Below, one piece after another: positions 1-5,986 of a stretch of DNA of 36,303 bases (positions within the stretch are counted from its first letter, which is position 1; each line of letters begins with the position of its first letter). The position numbers were made by a program, and so were the translations under genes. Origin of the DNA: Actinomycetota bacterium (GTDB lineage Bacteria > Actinomycetota > Nitriliruptoria > Nitriliruptorales > Nitriliruptoraceae). The notes under the pieces were generated by a model. The model searched no databases. It was not told the origin of the DNA and saw only the letters and a list, made by a program, of their open reading frames with translations. The stretch is from positions 1,879-38,181 of the forward strand of contig JAHWKB010000006.1 in assembly GCA_019348115.1 (NCBI GenBank), in the 5' to 3' direction.

Positions 1-72
1 CGTGCCGGTGGTCCCGTCGCCGTCCGTGCCGGTGGTCCCGTCGCCGTCCGTGCCGGTGGTCCCGTCGCCGTC
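1..72 (-). repeat. Three perfect 24-bp tandem repeats
   Basis: Positions 1-24, 25-48 and 49-72 are identical 24-bp units, each encoding DGDGTTGT in the secreted protein read on the minus strand. The array continues to the window edge, so the copy number is at least three. Identity at the DNA level, not only the protein level, suggests recent duplication by slippage or recombination. Confidence 0.9.
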
Positions 73-1089
73 CGTGCCGTCGTCAGTGCCCGTCGGACCC
101 TCAGGACCGGGGGAGCCTTCAGCGCACGCGGTCGCGTCGCTGTCGAACCGCTCGCCGTAGCCCGGACCCTCGCCGGAGGCGTTGCTCCCGGACTTCACGT
201 AGACGGTCGTGATGGTCTTGCCCGCGTTCTGGCCGGTGCCGGAGAACGTGCCCTTCTGGCCCGAGAGCCCGTCGAGCTTCTGCGTCGAGCCGTCCTCGAA
301 GACGAGCACCACGTTCGACAGGTCCTTCGTCGAGGTCACCGAGACCTCGGTGCACGAGAACACGACGTCGATCTCCGCGACCGCCTGGTCAGCACTCGCG
401 CGGTCCGCGTCCTGACGCCGGTCGTCCTTGGGCTCCTGCTGCCGACGCTGCTCGTCCTTCGGCTCCTGCTGCCGACGCTGGTCGTCCTTCGGCTCCTGCT
501 GCCGACGCTGGTCGTCTTGGCGCTGGTCGTTCCGAGCCTGGCGGCGGTCCTCCTCGGAGCGACCCTGACGTCGGTCCTGCTCCTCGTCCTGGCCATCGTC
601 GCCAGGCGCGTCCGACGCGGCGGTCGGACCGCCACAGAGCCCCTCGTTGTCGTCCTCGAAGTCGTCGTCGTTGCCGCAGCCGTTGTTGCCGTCCTGGTCG
701 GCCTTGTCCACGCCGCCCGGGCCGTCGGCCTGGTCGGCGCCGCCGTTGGAGCGGTCGGGCCCACGACCGTCGTCGTCGGGGTCGCTCTGCGCCTTGCCCT
801 GGTTGCCGCTGCGGCCATGTTCGACGGAGCGGTCCTTGCCGGACGGGTGGGCGTTGTCCCCGTCGTCCGCGACGTTGTTCCGCGTGTCGCCGTCGTTGGT
901 GTCGTTGTCCTCCGTGAACCCGTCGCCGTCCTGCGCGCCGGAGGCCGCGTCACCGCTCTGTCCCGGGGACTGTGGTTGCTGGGCTCGGCCCGGTGGATCA
1001 GCAGCTTGGGCGAACGCGGCGGTCGGCAGGAGCAGGACACCCACCGCGGTCGCCCCGACCGTCATCGAACGTAGGAACTTCGAACGCAT
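1..1089 (-). CDS. Secreted low-complexity repeat protein, 3' end beyond window
   Basis: This gene starts at an ATG at 1089 and stays open to the left edge, giving 363 codons without a stop. A Sec signal peptide is clear: basic MRSKFLRSM, a hydrophobic stretch, then AFAQA with likely cleavage near residue 28-30. The mature part is Asp/Gly/Gln-rich and disordered. It has three near-identical 10-residue repeats (QRRQQEPKDD). A compact segment follows (FSCTEVSVTSTKDLSNVVL through DSDATAC) with two Cys that could form a disulfide and a beta-rich look. The window ends in DGDGTTGT repeats, which resemble a wall-spanning stalk or linker. GGAGAG lies about 6 nt before the start. I do not recognise a named family; a surface or matrix protein is an inference. 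The C-terminus, and any anchor, is not visible. Confidence 0.8.
   Translation of the reverse strand, partial: MRSKFLRSMTVGATAVGVLLLPTAAFAQAADPPGRAQQPQSPGQSGDAASGAQDGDGFTEDNDTNDGDTRNNVADDGDNAHPSGKDRSVEHGRSGNQGKAQSDPDDDGRGPDRSNGGADQADGPGGVDKADQDGNNGCGNDDDFEDDNEGLCGGPTAASDAPGDDGQDEEQDRRQGRSEEDRRQARNDQRQDDQRRQQEPKDDQRRQQEPKDEQRRQQEPKDDRRQDADRASADQAVAEIDVVFSCTEVSVTSTKDLSNVVLVFEDGSTQKLDGLSGQKGTFSGTGQNAGKTITTVYVKSGSNASGEGPGYGERFDSDATACAEGSPGPEGPTGTDDGTDGDGTTGTDGDGTTGTDGDGTTGT
421..510 (-). repeat. Three near-perfect 30-bp tandem repeats
   Basis: Units 421-450, 451-480 and 481-510 differ by one or two bases. A degenerate partial copy follows at 511-525. They encode QRRQQEPKDD/E, a charged Gln-rich decapeptide, in the middle of the secreted protein. 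Confidence 0.9.
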
Positions 1090-1098
1090 CGTCTCTCT

Positions 1099-1162
1099 CC
1101 AGTGGCTCACCGGCTCTGCCGGGGGCTCTCCGTGGCTTCACGGGGGCCGGTCTCGCCACTGG
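1099..1162 (-). promoter_or_regulatory. Possible structured 5' leader (three-way junction)
   Basis: In the transcript (minus strand), an 8-bp outer stem CCAGTGGC/GCCACTGG (1155-1162 with 1099-1106) encloses two 5-bp hairpins. One is CCGTG-AAGC-CACGG (1130-1143), the other CCGGC-AGA-GCCGG (1110-1122). The 3' strand of the outer stem runs directly into the GGAGAG ribosome-binding sequence before the start at 1089. Folding could therefore affect initiation. It does not match a riboswitch class I recognise. High-GC DNA forms stems easily, so function is unproven. Confidence 0.4.
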
Positions 1163-1180
1163 CTCAGCTCACGCGGGGGA

Positions 1181-1194
1181 CGGTCCTAGGACCG
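1181..1194 (-). promoter_or_regulatory. 14-bp palindrome over a candidate -10 box
   Basis: CGGTCCTAGGACCG is a perfect palindrome. Read on the minus strand it contains TAGGAC, a TANNNT-like -10 element (1183-1188). That would start transcription near 1176 and give an approximately 87-nt leader for the secreted repeat protein. A palindrome over the -10 would suit a repressor operator. The central CCTAGG is also common by chance. Confidence 0.4.
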
Positions 1195-1368
1195 CCCCGG
1201 GCGACCGTTCGGCCGCATGAGCATCGACGCCTCCACCTCTTCATGTGTGCGGGACGGTTTCGCCACTCGCTCGGTCGGATCCAAGGCGACCAGGTACGGG
1301 CCCGACGTCATCGCGTTCCCTCTCCGGGCGCTCAGACGACCACCTCTGCTGGTCCCGATACGCCCGTC

Positions 1369-1397
1369 TTGCACGCTCATAAGACCGTGCGTAACTA
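1369..1397 (+). promoter_or_regulatory. Candidate plus-strand promoter without a known gene
   Basis: TTGCAC (1369-1374) and TAACTA (1392-1397) are separated by exactly 17 bp, the optimal sigma-70 spacing. No recognisable coding gene follows before the hairpin at 1667-1683, so a small RNA of about 280 nt is possible. The hexamers are imperfect, so this could be chance. Confidence 0.3.
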
Positions 1398-1410
1398 GAT
1401 ACGTACGGTC
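1383..1410. promoter_or_regulatory. Imperfect inverted repeat, operator candidate
   Basis: GACCGTGCGTA (1383-1393) and TACGTACGGTC (1400-1410) are inverted arms matching at 10 of 11 positions around a 6-bp centre ACTAGA. The AT-rich centre stands out in this GC-rich DNA and overlaps the candidate -10 at 1392-1397. A dimeric regulator site is the simplest reading. Confidence 0.4.
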
Positions 1411-1666
1411 CGACGCCCGGCCGTATGGACGGCGACTTCTGCGATCCCGCCCCGATGTCTGGTCGATCAGGTGGAGGAGGACGTCGGAACCCGACGTCGC
1501 GTTGGGCACCGCAGCGCGCCCATCATCGACGCAGCGTTGTCGATCGCCCCGCCGCGGTCACGATCTGTCACAGCCGGAGAGGGGACTGGCGCTCGGGACC
1601 CGGCCCGGTCCCCGCGCGCCCTGGAAGGCAACCCGACGCGGCAACCGTGCGGCAGAGCCCGAGCTT

Positions 1667-1683
1667 CGAGCGCCAAGCGCTCG
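1667..1683 (-). terminator. Hairpin after dcd
   Basis: CGAGCGC-CAA-GCGCTCG forms a 7-bp stem with a 3-nt loop. It lies 10 bp past the dcd stop. There is no U-tract, as is usual in high-GC actinobacteria. It would work in either direction and could also end a plus-strand transcript from 1369-1397. Confidence 0.45.
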
Positions 1684-1692
1684 GGACGGCCC

Positions 1693-2259
1693 TCAGCGAC
1701 GGAAGTTCAGGTGGTAGCGGCTCGCCGTGGGCCCGCGCTGGCCCTGGTACTTCGAGCCCGTCTGCTGCGAGCCGTACGGGAACTCCGCCGGTCCGTCGAG
1801 CTGGAAGAAGGCGAACTGCCCGATCTTCATCCCGGGGTAGATCGTGATCGGGAGCGTCGCCACGTTGGAGAGCTCCAGGGTCACGTACCCGTCGAAGCCG
1901 GCGTCGATGAAGCCGGCCGTGGAGTGGATGAGCAGGCCCAGCCGGCCGAGCGAGCTCTTGCCCTCGAGCCGACTCACGATGTCGTGCGGGAGGGAGATCC
2001 GCTCGAGGGTGGCGCCGAGGACGAACTCCCCCGGGTGCAGGATGAACGGCTCGTCGTCGGACACCTCGACCAGCTCGGTGAGGTCCGGCTGCTCCTCGCG
2101 CACGTCGATGTAGGGGTAGCGGTGGTTCGCGAACACCCGGAAGCCGTTGTCGACCCGCACGTCCACGCTCGAGGGCTGGATCGCGTCCTCGCCCAGCGGA
2201 TCGATGGTGATGCGGCCGTCGTCGAGGGCGGCACGGATCGAGCGGTCGGACAGGATCAC
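1693..2259 (-). CDS. dcd: dCTP deaminase (dUMP-forming), bifunctional type
   Basis: This 188-aa protein makes dUMP, the substrate for thymidylate synthesis, directly from dCTP by combining deaminase and dUTPase steps in the cytosol. I recall the Mycobacterium tuberculosis enzyme as closely similar, sharing [20 protein letters not shown] and [11 protein letters not shown] almost unchanged. Ser102, Arg106 and Glu129 fall at the positions of the catalytic residues known for that family. The GTG start at 2259 gives [12 protein letters not shown], the standard N-terminus, and has GAGGAGA about 6 nt upstream. Longer upstream starts would run across the tRNA. It diverges from tRNA-Gly, and a hairpin lies just after the stop. 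The bifunctional assignment rests on sequence resemblance. Confidence 0.95.
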   Translation of the reverse strand: MILSDRSIRAALDDGRITIDPLGEDAIQPSSVDVRVDNGFRVFANHRYPYIDVREEQPDLTELVEVSDDEPFILHPGEFVLGATLERISLPHDIVSRLEGKSSLGRLGLLIHSTAGFIDAGFDGYVTLELSNVATLPITIYPGMKIGQFAFFQLDGPAEFPYGSQQTGSKYQGQRGPTASRYHLNFRR

Positions 2260-2294
2260 GGCGGTCTCCTCGAGATGGAGGCGGAGCGGGCCCC

Positions 2295-2304
2295 GCGCTA
2301 CGCT
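2295..2304. promoter_or_regulatory. Overlapping divergent -10 boxes of dcd and tRNA-Gly
   Basis: The sequence GCGCTACGCT carries TAGCGC on the minus strand (2295-2300), facing dcd. It also carries TACGCT on the plus strand (2299-2304), 11 nt before the tRNA. The two boxes share the TA at 2299-2300. Polymerase would probably not occupy both at once. No clear -35 is visible. Confidence 0.4.
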
Positions 2305-2315
2305 CCCGGCCGCTC

Positions 2316-2389
2316 GCGGGTGTAGCTCAATGGTAGAGCCCCAGCTTCCCAAGCTGGTGACGGGGGTTCGATTCCCCTCACCCGCTCCA
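2316..2389 (+). tRNA. tRNA-Gly (anticodon CCC)
   Basis: A full cloverleaf is visible. The acceptor stem is GCGGGTG (2316-2322) with CACCCGC (2379-2385). The D arm is GCTC/GAGC, and the anticodon stem CCAGC/GCTGG carries loop TTCCCAA, with anticodon CCC at 2348-2350. The T loop is TTCGATT with a GGGGG/CCCCT stem. The CCA end is encoded at 2387-2389. It reads the GGG glycine codon, which is common in high-GC genes. Confidence 0.96.
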
Positions 2390-2402
2390 TCCCCCGCCCG
2401 AC

Positions 2403-3293
2403 GTGGCATCCGACGGGAAGACGGCCGTCCTGTACCTCTTGAGCGCCCTCTCCCTCGCCCAGACGACCGGTGACGGCCTGTCGGTCGGCGCGGCCGTGCT
2501 GCTCGGGGTCATCGAGGGCATCACCGAGTGGCTCCCGATCAGCTCGACGGGGCACCTCGCGGTCACGCAGGAGCTCCTCGGCATCGACGGCGACGCCGCC
2601 GACAGCTACGCCATCGCCATCCAGGCCGGCGCGATCCTCGCCGTGCTCGGGCTGTACCGCGCCCGCTTCGTCTCGATCGTCGACGGCATCCGCGGGGGCG
2701 ACCCCGAGGGACGCCGCCTCCTGCTGGCGCTCGTGGTGGCGGCCCTCCCGGCGGCCGTCACGGGGCTGCTGTTCGAGGACGCCATCAAGGAGCACCTGTT
2801 CGGGATCGGCCCCGTGGTGGTGGCGTGGTTCCTCGGCGGGGTCGCCATCCTCGTCGTGGCACGACGCCGGCGCGACGTCTCCCCCGACGCCGGCGAGCTC
2901 ATCTCGTCGCTGACCTGGCGGAGCGCGCTCATCATCGGGCTCGCGCAGGTCCTTGCCCTCTGGCCGGGCGTCAGCCGAAGCCTCGTCACGATCCTCGCCG
3001 CCACCGCCGTCGGGCTCGCGGTCCCGGCCGCGGTGGAGTTCAGCTTCCTCCTCGGCTTCGTGGTGCTGGGCGGCGCCACGGCGTACGAGACGCTGTCGTC
3101 GGGGTCCGAGATGGTGGCGGCGTACGGCTACTGGACCCCGCTCCTGGGGCTCGCGGTCGCCCTCGTCGCGTCCATCGTCGCCATGCGCTGGATGGTGGCC
3201 TACCTCAACCGGCGGGGGCTCGGCGTCTTCGGGTGGTACCGCATCGGCATCGCGATCGTCGTCGGCGGGCTGCTCGTCACCGGCACCATCTGA
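2403..3293 (+). CDS. uppP: Undecaprenyl-diphosphatase (UppP/BacA family)
   Basis: This polytopic membrane enzyme removes a phosphate from undecaprenyl diphosphate, recycling the lipid carrier of peptidoglycan precursors; the activity also confers bacitracin tolerance. Both family signatures are present: [15 protein letters not shown] near residues 38-52, and [13 protein letters not shown] in the second half, where the more usual PGxSRSG has Leu in place of Gly. About seven or eight hydrophobic segments follow the usual topology. The GTG start at 2403 gives 296 aa, somewhat longer than typical, and has no clear ribosome site. TTG at 2439 would give 284 aa, so the start is uncertain. It begins 13 nt after the tRNA CCA end and may share its transcript. 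Confidence 0.93.
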   Translation: MASDGKTAVLYLLSALSLAQTTGDGLSVGAAVLLGVIEGITEWLPISSTGHLAVTQELLGIDGDAADSYAIAIQAGAILAVLGLYRARFVSIVDGIRGGDPEGRRLLLALVVAALPAAVTGLLFEDAIKEHLFGIGPVVVAWFLGGVAILVVARRRRDVSPDAGELISSLTWRSALIIGLAQVLALWPGVSRSLVTILAATAVGLAVPAAVEFSFLLGFVVLGGATAYETLSSGSEMVAAYGYWTPLLGLAVALVASIVAMRWMVAYLNRRGLGVFGWYRIGIAIVVGGLLVTGTI

Positions 3294-3316
3294 GCGCTCC
3301 GCTGCGCGCCTTCGCG

Positions 3317-3703
3317 CTACGCGTCGGGCGCAGCATCCGCCTCGGGCGCCTCCAGGAACTCGGCGAGCCCGGACCGCAGGCGCTGCAGCGTGAAGGGCTT
3401 GAGGAGGAAGCGCACATCGAGGGAGTCGGCGAGCTGCGCGAGCTCGTCCGGCTCGAGCGCCGACAGGAGGAACACGTTCGGCGGGGCGAGCCCCTCGTCC
3501 CGGAGGACGGCCAGGAACGTCGGTCCGGTCATCTCCGGCATGGTCACGTCGAGGAGGAGCACGTCGGGCCGCTCGGTGGCGCAGAGGGTGCGCGCCTCCT
3601 CGATGGACGCTGCGGACAGGGCCCGGTGCCCGGCGCGGGTGATGGCCACGTTCACCAGGTACCGGAGGTCCGCGTCGTCGTCGACGACCAGGAAGGTGGT
3701 CAC
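3317..3703 (-). CDS. Single-domain response regulator (receiver only)
   Basis: This 128-aa protein is a lone CheY/Spo0F-like receiver domain. The acidic pocket D8-D10, phosphoacceptor D52 (LLLDVTMPEM), S81 and K102 (LLKPF) are all present, so phosphorylation is expected. A short acidic Ala-rich tail follows the fold, with no DNA-binding or enzymatic output domain. The GTG start at 3703 overlaps the stop of the upstream two-helix membrane protein as GTGA, implying translational coupling. No histidine kinase is in the window, so the phosphodonor is unknown. It may act by protein-protein interaction in a phosphorelay. Confidence 0.88.
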   Translation of the reverse strand: MTTFLVVDDDADLRYLVNVAITRAGHRALSAASIEEARTLCATERPDVLLLDVTMPEMTGPTFLAVLRDEGLAPPNVFLLSALEPDELAQLADSLDVRFLLKPFTLQRLRSGLAEFLEAPEADAAPDA

Positions 3704-3924
3704 AGCAGCCCGGCCGCGCTGAGGTCGACGACCGCGTAGGCCGCGATGGCGGCACCCACGGCGACCCGCAGCCAGAGGCCGACGAGCCGGGTGCGGGTGA
3801 CCGTCGCGTCCTCGCCGCCGGGGAACTCCCCGGTGCGGTGGTAGCGGACGAGGGCCGCGCCGGTGCCTGCGGCCAGCGCCGCCCCGACGGCTCCGAAGGT
3901 GCCCACGAGCAGGAACTGCTCCAC
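3700..3924 (-). CDS. Small two-helix membrane protein
   Basis: This 74-aa protein has a hydrophobic segment at about residues 4-26, a short charged loop (RYHRTGEFPGGEDATVTRTR) and a second segment at about 47-66. No family is recognised. It starts at GTG 3924 with GGGG about 10 nt upstream. A TACCCT -10 candidate lies at 3965-3970. The stop overlaps the receiver start by 4 nt, and that coupling is the main support for it being real. It may anchor or modulate the receiver protein, but this is inferred from context only. Confidence 0.65.
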   Translation of the reverse strand: MEQFLLVGTFGAVGAALAAGTGAALVRYHRTGEFPGGEDATVTRTRLVGLWLRVAVGAAIAAYAVVDLSAAGLL

Positions 3925-3964
3925 CGTCCAACCCCATCCGTGTCGTGTGCCTCGCCGGCGTGGC

Positions 3965-3970
3965 AGGGTA
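3965..3970 (-). promoter_or_regulatory. -10 box TACCCT for the membrane protein/receiver pair
   Basis: TACCCT on the minus strand lies 40 nt before the GTG at 3924, leaving a leader of about 33 nt with a GGGG ribosome site. It sits in the 76-bp divergent gap shared with the gene at 4001. Confidence 0.4.
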
Positions 3971-4000
3971 CGGCCCCGAGATCGCACCGAGGAGCACACC

Positions 4001-4225
4001 GTGGGCAAGTTCGTCGTGACCGAGCGCGACCGGAACGTGTCGGGCACCGCCGAGTACCTGGTCATCAACGTCGAGGACAAGCGGCGTCCCGTGGCGTCGT
4101 TCGCCACCCGGGAGGACGCCCAGGCCCACGCGGAGAAGCTGAACGCCGGCCCCCTGGACTGGGACGAGCAGGAGCAGTGGCAGGACGACGACGACTGGGA
4201 CGACGACGAGGCCGGCTCGGCGTGA
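4001..4225 (+). CDS. Small acidic hypothetical protein
   Basis: This 74-aa protein begins MGKFVVTERDRNVSGTAEY and has a likely alpha/beta core with the motif VASFATREDAQAHAEKLN, which resembles small actinobacterial proteins of unknown function. The last 25 residues are almost all Asp, Glu, Trp and Gln, with runs such as DDDDWDDDE, and are probably disordered. The GTG start at 4001 has GAGGAG 7 nt upstream, a strong ribosome site. Function is unknown. It could bind a basic partner through its acidic tail, but nothing in the sequence names one. Confidence 0.75.
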   Translation: MGKFVVTERDRNVSGTAEYLVINVEDKRRPVASFATREDAQAHAEKLNAGPLDWDEQEQWQDDDDWDDDEAGSA

Positions 4226-4236
4226 CGGCCAGCCGC

Positions 4237-4242
4237 TAGCGT
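4237..4242 (+). promoter_or_regulatory. -10 box TAGCGT, leaderless candidate
   Basis: TAGCGT ends 5 nt before GTG 4248 and 8 nt before ATG 4251. Transcription would begin at or next to the start codon of the TetR gene. Confidence 0.5.
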
Positions 4243-4250
4243 CGCCCGTG

Positions 4251-4898
4251 ATGCCATCCCCGGACCCCGTCCCCGTCCGCCGCTCCGACGCGGCGGCCTC
4301 GGCGACGGCGGGACGCGCGGGCAGGATCGACACCGCCGGCGACGGCCGTGCCGCGCCAGAGGACGCGCTCCAGCTCGCGCGTGAGACGTTCCTCGCCGGC
4401 GGCCGCATCGAGATGCGGACGATCGCGTCGGCGCTCGGCATCGGCCGGTCCACGCTGTACCGCTGGTTCGGTGACCGCGACCGGCTGATCGGGGAGGTGA
4501 TCTGGCGCGAGTACAACGACCTCGTCGACCGCGCCGAGGACGCCGCCGATCGTGACGGCCTCGCCGGCGCCGAGCGCATCCTCGCCGTCGTGGCGCGAAC
4601 CAACCGGGACATCAGCCGGTCACGTGCCCTCCGGAGGTTCCTGACGAGCGAGCCCGAGGCCGCACTGCGGGTGCTCACGACCAAGCACGGGGGCGTGCAG
4701 CCCCGCATCGTCGAGCGGCACGCCCGGCGGATCCGCGACGAGCGCGAGCGCGACGACATCAAGCCCGACGTGGACGCGACGGCGCTGGCCTACGCCATGG
4801 TCCGGATCAGCGAGGGCTTCCTCTACGCCGACCAGATCACCGACACCGAGCTCGACCTCGAGATGGCGGACGCGGTGATGGGGGCGCTCCTCCGGTGA
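4251..4898 (+). CDS. TetR-family regulator, QsdR-like
   Basis: This 215-aa protein has a disordered N-terminus of about 30 residues and then a TetR helix-turn-helix: ARETFLAGGRIEMRTIASALGIGRSTLYRWFGDRDRLIGEV, with recognition helix around SALGIGRSTLYRWF. The C-terminal half looks like the QsdR-type ligand domain seen in many actinobacterial TetR proteins (SRALRRFLTSEPEAALRVLTTKHGGVQPRI). That assignment is from memory of the family. No ribosome site precedes it, but TAGCGT at 4237-4242 suits a leaderless start at ATG 4251 or GTG 4248. The stop overlaps the GTG of the next gene, so the pair is coupled. The ligand is unknown. Confidence 0.88.
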   Translation: MPSPDPVPVRRSDAAASATAGRAGRIDTAGDGRAAPEDALQLARETFLAGGRIEMRTIASALGIGRSTLYRWFGDRDRLIGEVIWREYNDLVDRAEDAADRDGLAGAERILAVVARTNRDISRSRALRRFLTSEPEAALRVLTTKHGGVQPRIVERHARRIRDERERDDIKPDVDATALAYAMVRISEGFLYADQITDTELDLEMADAVMGALLR

Positions 4899-5407
4899 GT
4901 CGCCGCGCCGCGACGGCGGCGGCGGGGCTCTTCGTGCTGCTCGCCGCGCTGGAGGTCGGCAGCGGCTGGTACGGCGAGCGCCGGGCCGCCGCCGCGCTGT
5001 GCGGCGCGGACGTGGACCTGGCGGCGCCGGTGCTCCTCCGGACGCTGGCCGGTCGCGCGGTGCCGTTCGAGGCGCGCTTCGACGAGCGTGCGCTCGAGCT
5101 CCTCGTCCCGCTCCCGGCCCACATCTCCGGGCTCGCGGTGGGCAACGGCCGGCTCGGGCTCGAGACGGCCGCCGGCGTGACCGTCCCCACGGACGTCCGC
5201 CTCGAGCGCGGGACGGTCACCGTGACCCCGACCCTCGGGGTCCTCGACCTCGACGGCCTGGCTCTGCGCTACGAGCTCGTCGACCTCCTGCCGACGGGGG
5301 TCGCGGTCGACCGGCTGGAGGTCGCCGGCGACGCGGTGGTGGCGGTCGGACGGAGCGACCCGCGCGAGTTCACCGCGACGGGCCGGGCACTCGCCTGCGT
5401 CAGTTGA
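4895..5407 (+). CDS. Membrane-anchored or secreted hypothetical protein
   Basis: This 170-aa protein has an N-terminal hydrophobic helix at about residues 6-22 (ATAAAGLFVLLAALEVGSGW), acting as signal or anchor. A beta-rich extracytoplasmic domain follows, with repeated short strands (VPTDVRLERGTVTVTPTLGVLDLDGLALRYEL). The pattern loosely recalls DUF2993/LmeA-like lipid-binding proteins, but I cannot confirm it. The GTG at 4895 overlaps the TetR stop as GTGA, so it is translated with the regulator and may be its target or sensor partner. Its 3' end overlaps yqgE by 8 bp in convergent orientation. Confidence 0.7.
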   Translation: MSRRAATAAAGLFVLLAALEVGSGWYGERRAAAALCGADVDLAAPVLLRTLAGRAVPFEARFDERALELLVPLPAHISGLAVGNGRLGLETAAGVTVPTDVRLERGTVTVTPTLGVLDLDGLALRYELVDLLPTGVAVDRLEVAGDAVVAVGRSDPREFTATGRALACVS

Positions 5408-5960
5408 GCGACGGGTCGTCCGGGAAGGTCGCGAAGAGCGCGACGTCGCCCCGCTGCCGACGGAGCACCTCCGACCACAGGACGTCCGGCTCGTCCGCCA
5501 GGGCATCGAGATCGCGGGCGTCGGTGACGAACCACGCGTCGGCCGCGACCTCCGCCTCGAGCTGGCCCGGCGCCCAGCCGGCGTAGCCGACGAAGACCCG
5601 CGCGGCCTCCACCTGCGCGTCCGCGACCTCGGCGCCCGCCGACAGGTCCACCACGCGCAGCCGGTCCACGATCGGGGACCACTCCGGCGTGGGGAAGACC
5701 TCCGGGCGTGCCCGTCCGAGCGCGATGACGGCGTCCGGCTCGACCGGCCCGCCGGCGAAGAGCACCGGCGGGGAGGCGGCGACGTCCTCCCACCCGGGCA
5801 TCGCCTCCGCCAGCCGCAGCGAGCTCGGACGGTTCAGCACCAACCCGATCGCCCCGTCGTCGCCGTGGTCGAGGAGGAGGATCACGGTGCGGGTGAAGTT
5901 CGGGTCGGTCAGCACGGGCGTCGCCACCAGCAGCTTGCCCGCCCACGAGGTCTGGTCCAT
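5400..5960 (-). CDS. yqgE: YqgE/AlgH family protein (DUF179)
   Basis: This 186-aa protein shows the complete family pattern: SWAGKLLVATPVLTDPNFTRTVILLLDH at the start, GAIGLVLNRPS, LFAGGPVE, and VFVGYAGWAPGQLEAE. The family is widespread and structurally known, but its biochemical role is unsettled. It is cytosolic, with no signal peptide. ATG 5960 gives the conserved N-terminus. TACCCT at 5967-5972 lies 6 nt upstream, so a leaderless message is likely even though hutH ends only 26 nt before. It could be read both from the hut operon and from its own promoter. It overlaps the convergent gene at 4895-5407 by 8 bp. Confidence 0.93.
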   Translation of the reverse strand: MDQTSWAGKLLVATPVLTDPNFTRTVILLLDHGDDGAIGLVLNRPSSLRLAEAMPGWEDVAASPPVLFAGGPVEPDAVIALGRARPEVFPTPEWSPIVDRLRVVDLSAGAEVADAQVEAARVFVGYAGWAPGQLEAEVAADAWFVTDARDLDALADEPDVLWSEVLRRQRGDVALFATFPDDPSLN

Positions 5961-5966
5961 GCGGTG

Positions 5967-5972
5967 AGGGTA
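5967..5972 (-). promoter_or_regulatory. -10 box TACCCT, leaderless yqgE
   Basis: TACCCT on the minus strand leaves a 6-nt gap to the ATG at 5960, placing the transcription start at about the A of ATG. No ribosome-binding sequence is present, in agreement with leaderless initiation. Confidence 0.55.
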
Positions 5973-5986
5973 CGACCCCTGCCGGG

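Larger units (their letters stand above)
1090..1692. other. 603-bp gap without a convincing gene
   Basis: Open frames exist here on both strands but none has family resemblance, a credible ribosome site or a coherent composition. The gap is somewhat less GC-rich around 1217-1410 than its surroundings. It holds the leader and palindrome of the secreted-protein gene, an imperfect inverted repeat at 1383-1410, a possible plus-strand promoter at 1369-1397 and a hairpin after dcd at 1667-1683. Confidence 0.6.

Noticed and set aside
1-525. CRISPR-like appearance of the 24-bp and 30-bp repeats
   Set aside because: Units are directly adjacent without spacers and are in frame within a coding region.
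517-1074. Long plus-strand hydrophobic frame opposite the secreted protein
   Set aside because: Its Val/Ala-rich product is the complement of Asp/Gly/Gln codons of the minus-strand gene. It has no ribosome site or family resemblance, while the minus-strand frame has a signal peptide and good start.
1090-1200. Known riboswitch classes (cobalamin, SAM-IV, ydaO, glycine) in the first leader
   Set aside because: The CCACTGG string recalls part of the cobalamin motif, but the other conserved boxes of each class are missing.
1186-1509. Minus-strand frame of 107 codons in the 1090-1692 gap
   Set aside because: No family resemblance, no ribosome site at the ATG, Arg/Ser-rich composition as expected for random GC-rich frames, and it would cover the palindrome at 1181-1194.
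1466-2325. Plus-strand frame through dcd
   Set aside because: Antisense shadow of dcd, with no similarity to any family.
3301-3334. GCTGCGC/GCGCAGC inverted pair at the uppP-receiver junction as terminator
   Set aside because: The 20-nt loop and its position inside the receiver's last codons make it a weak candidate.
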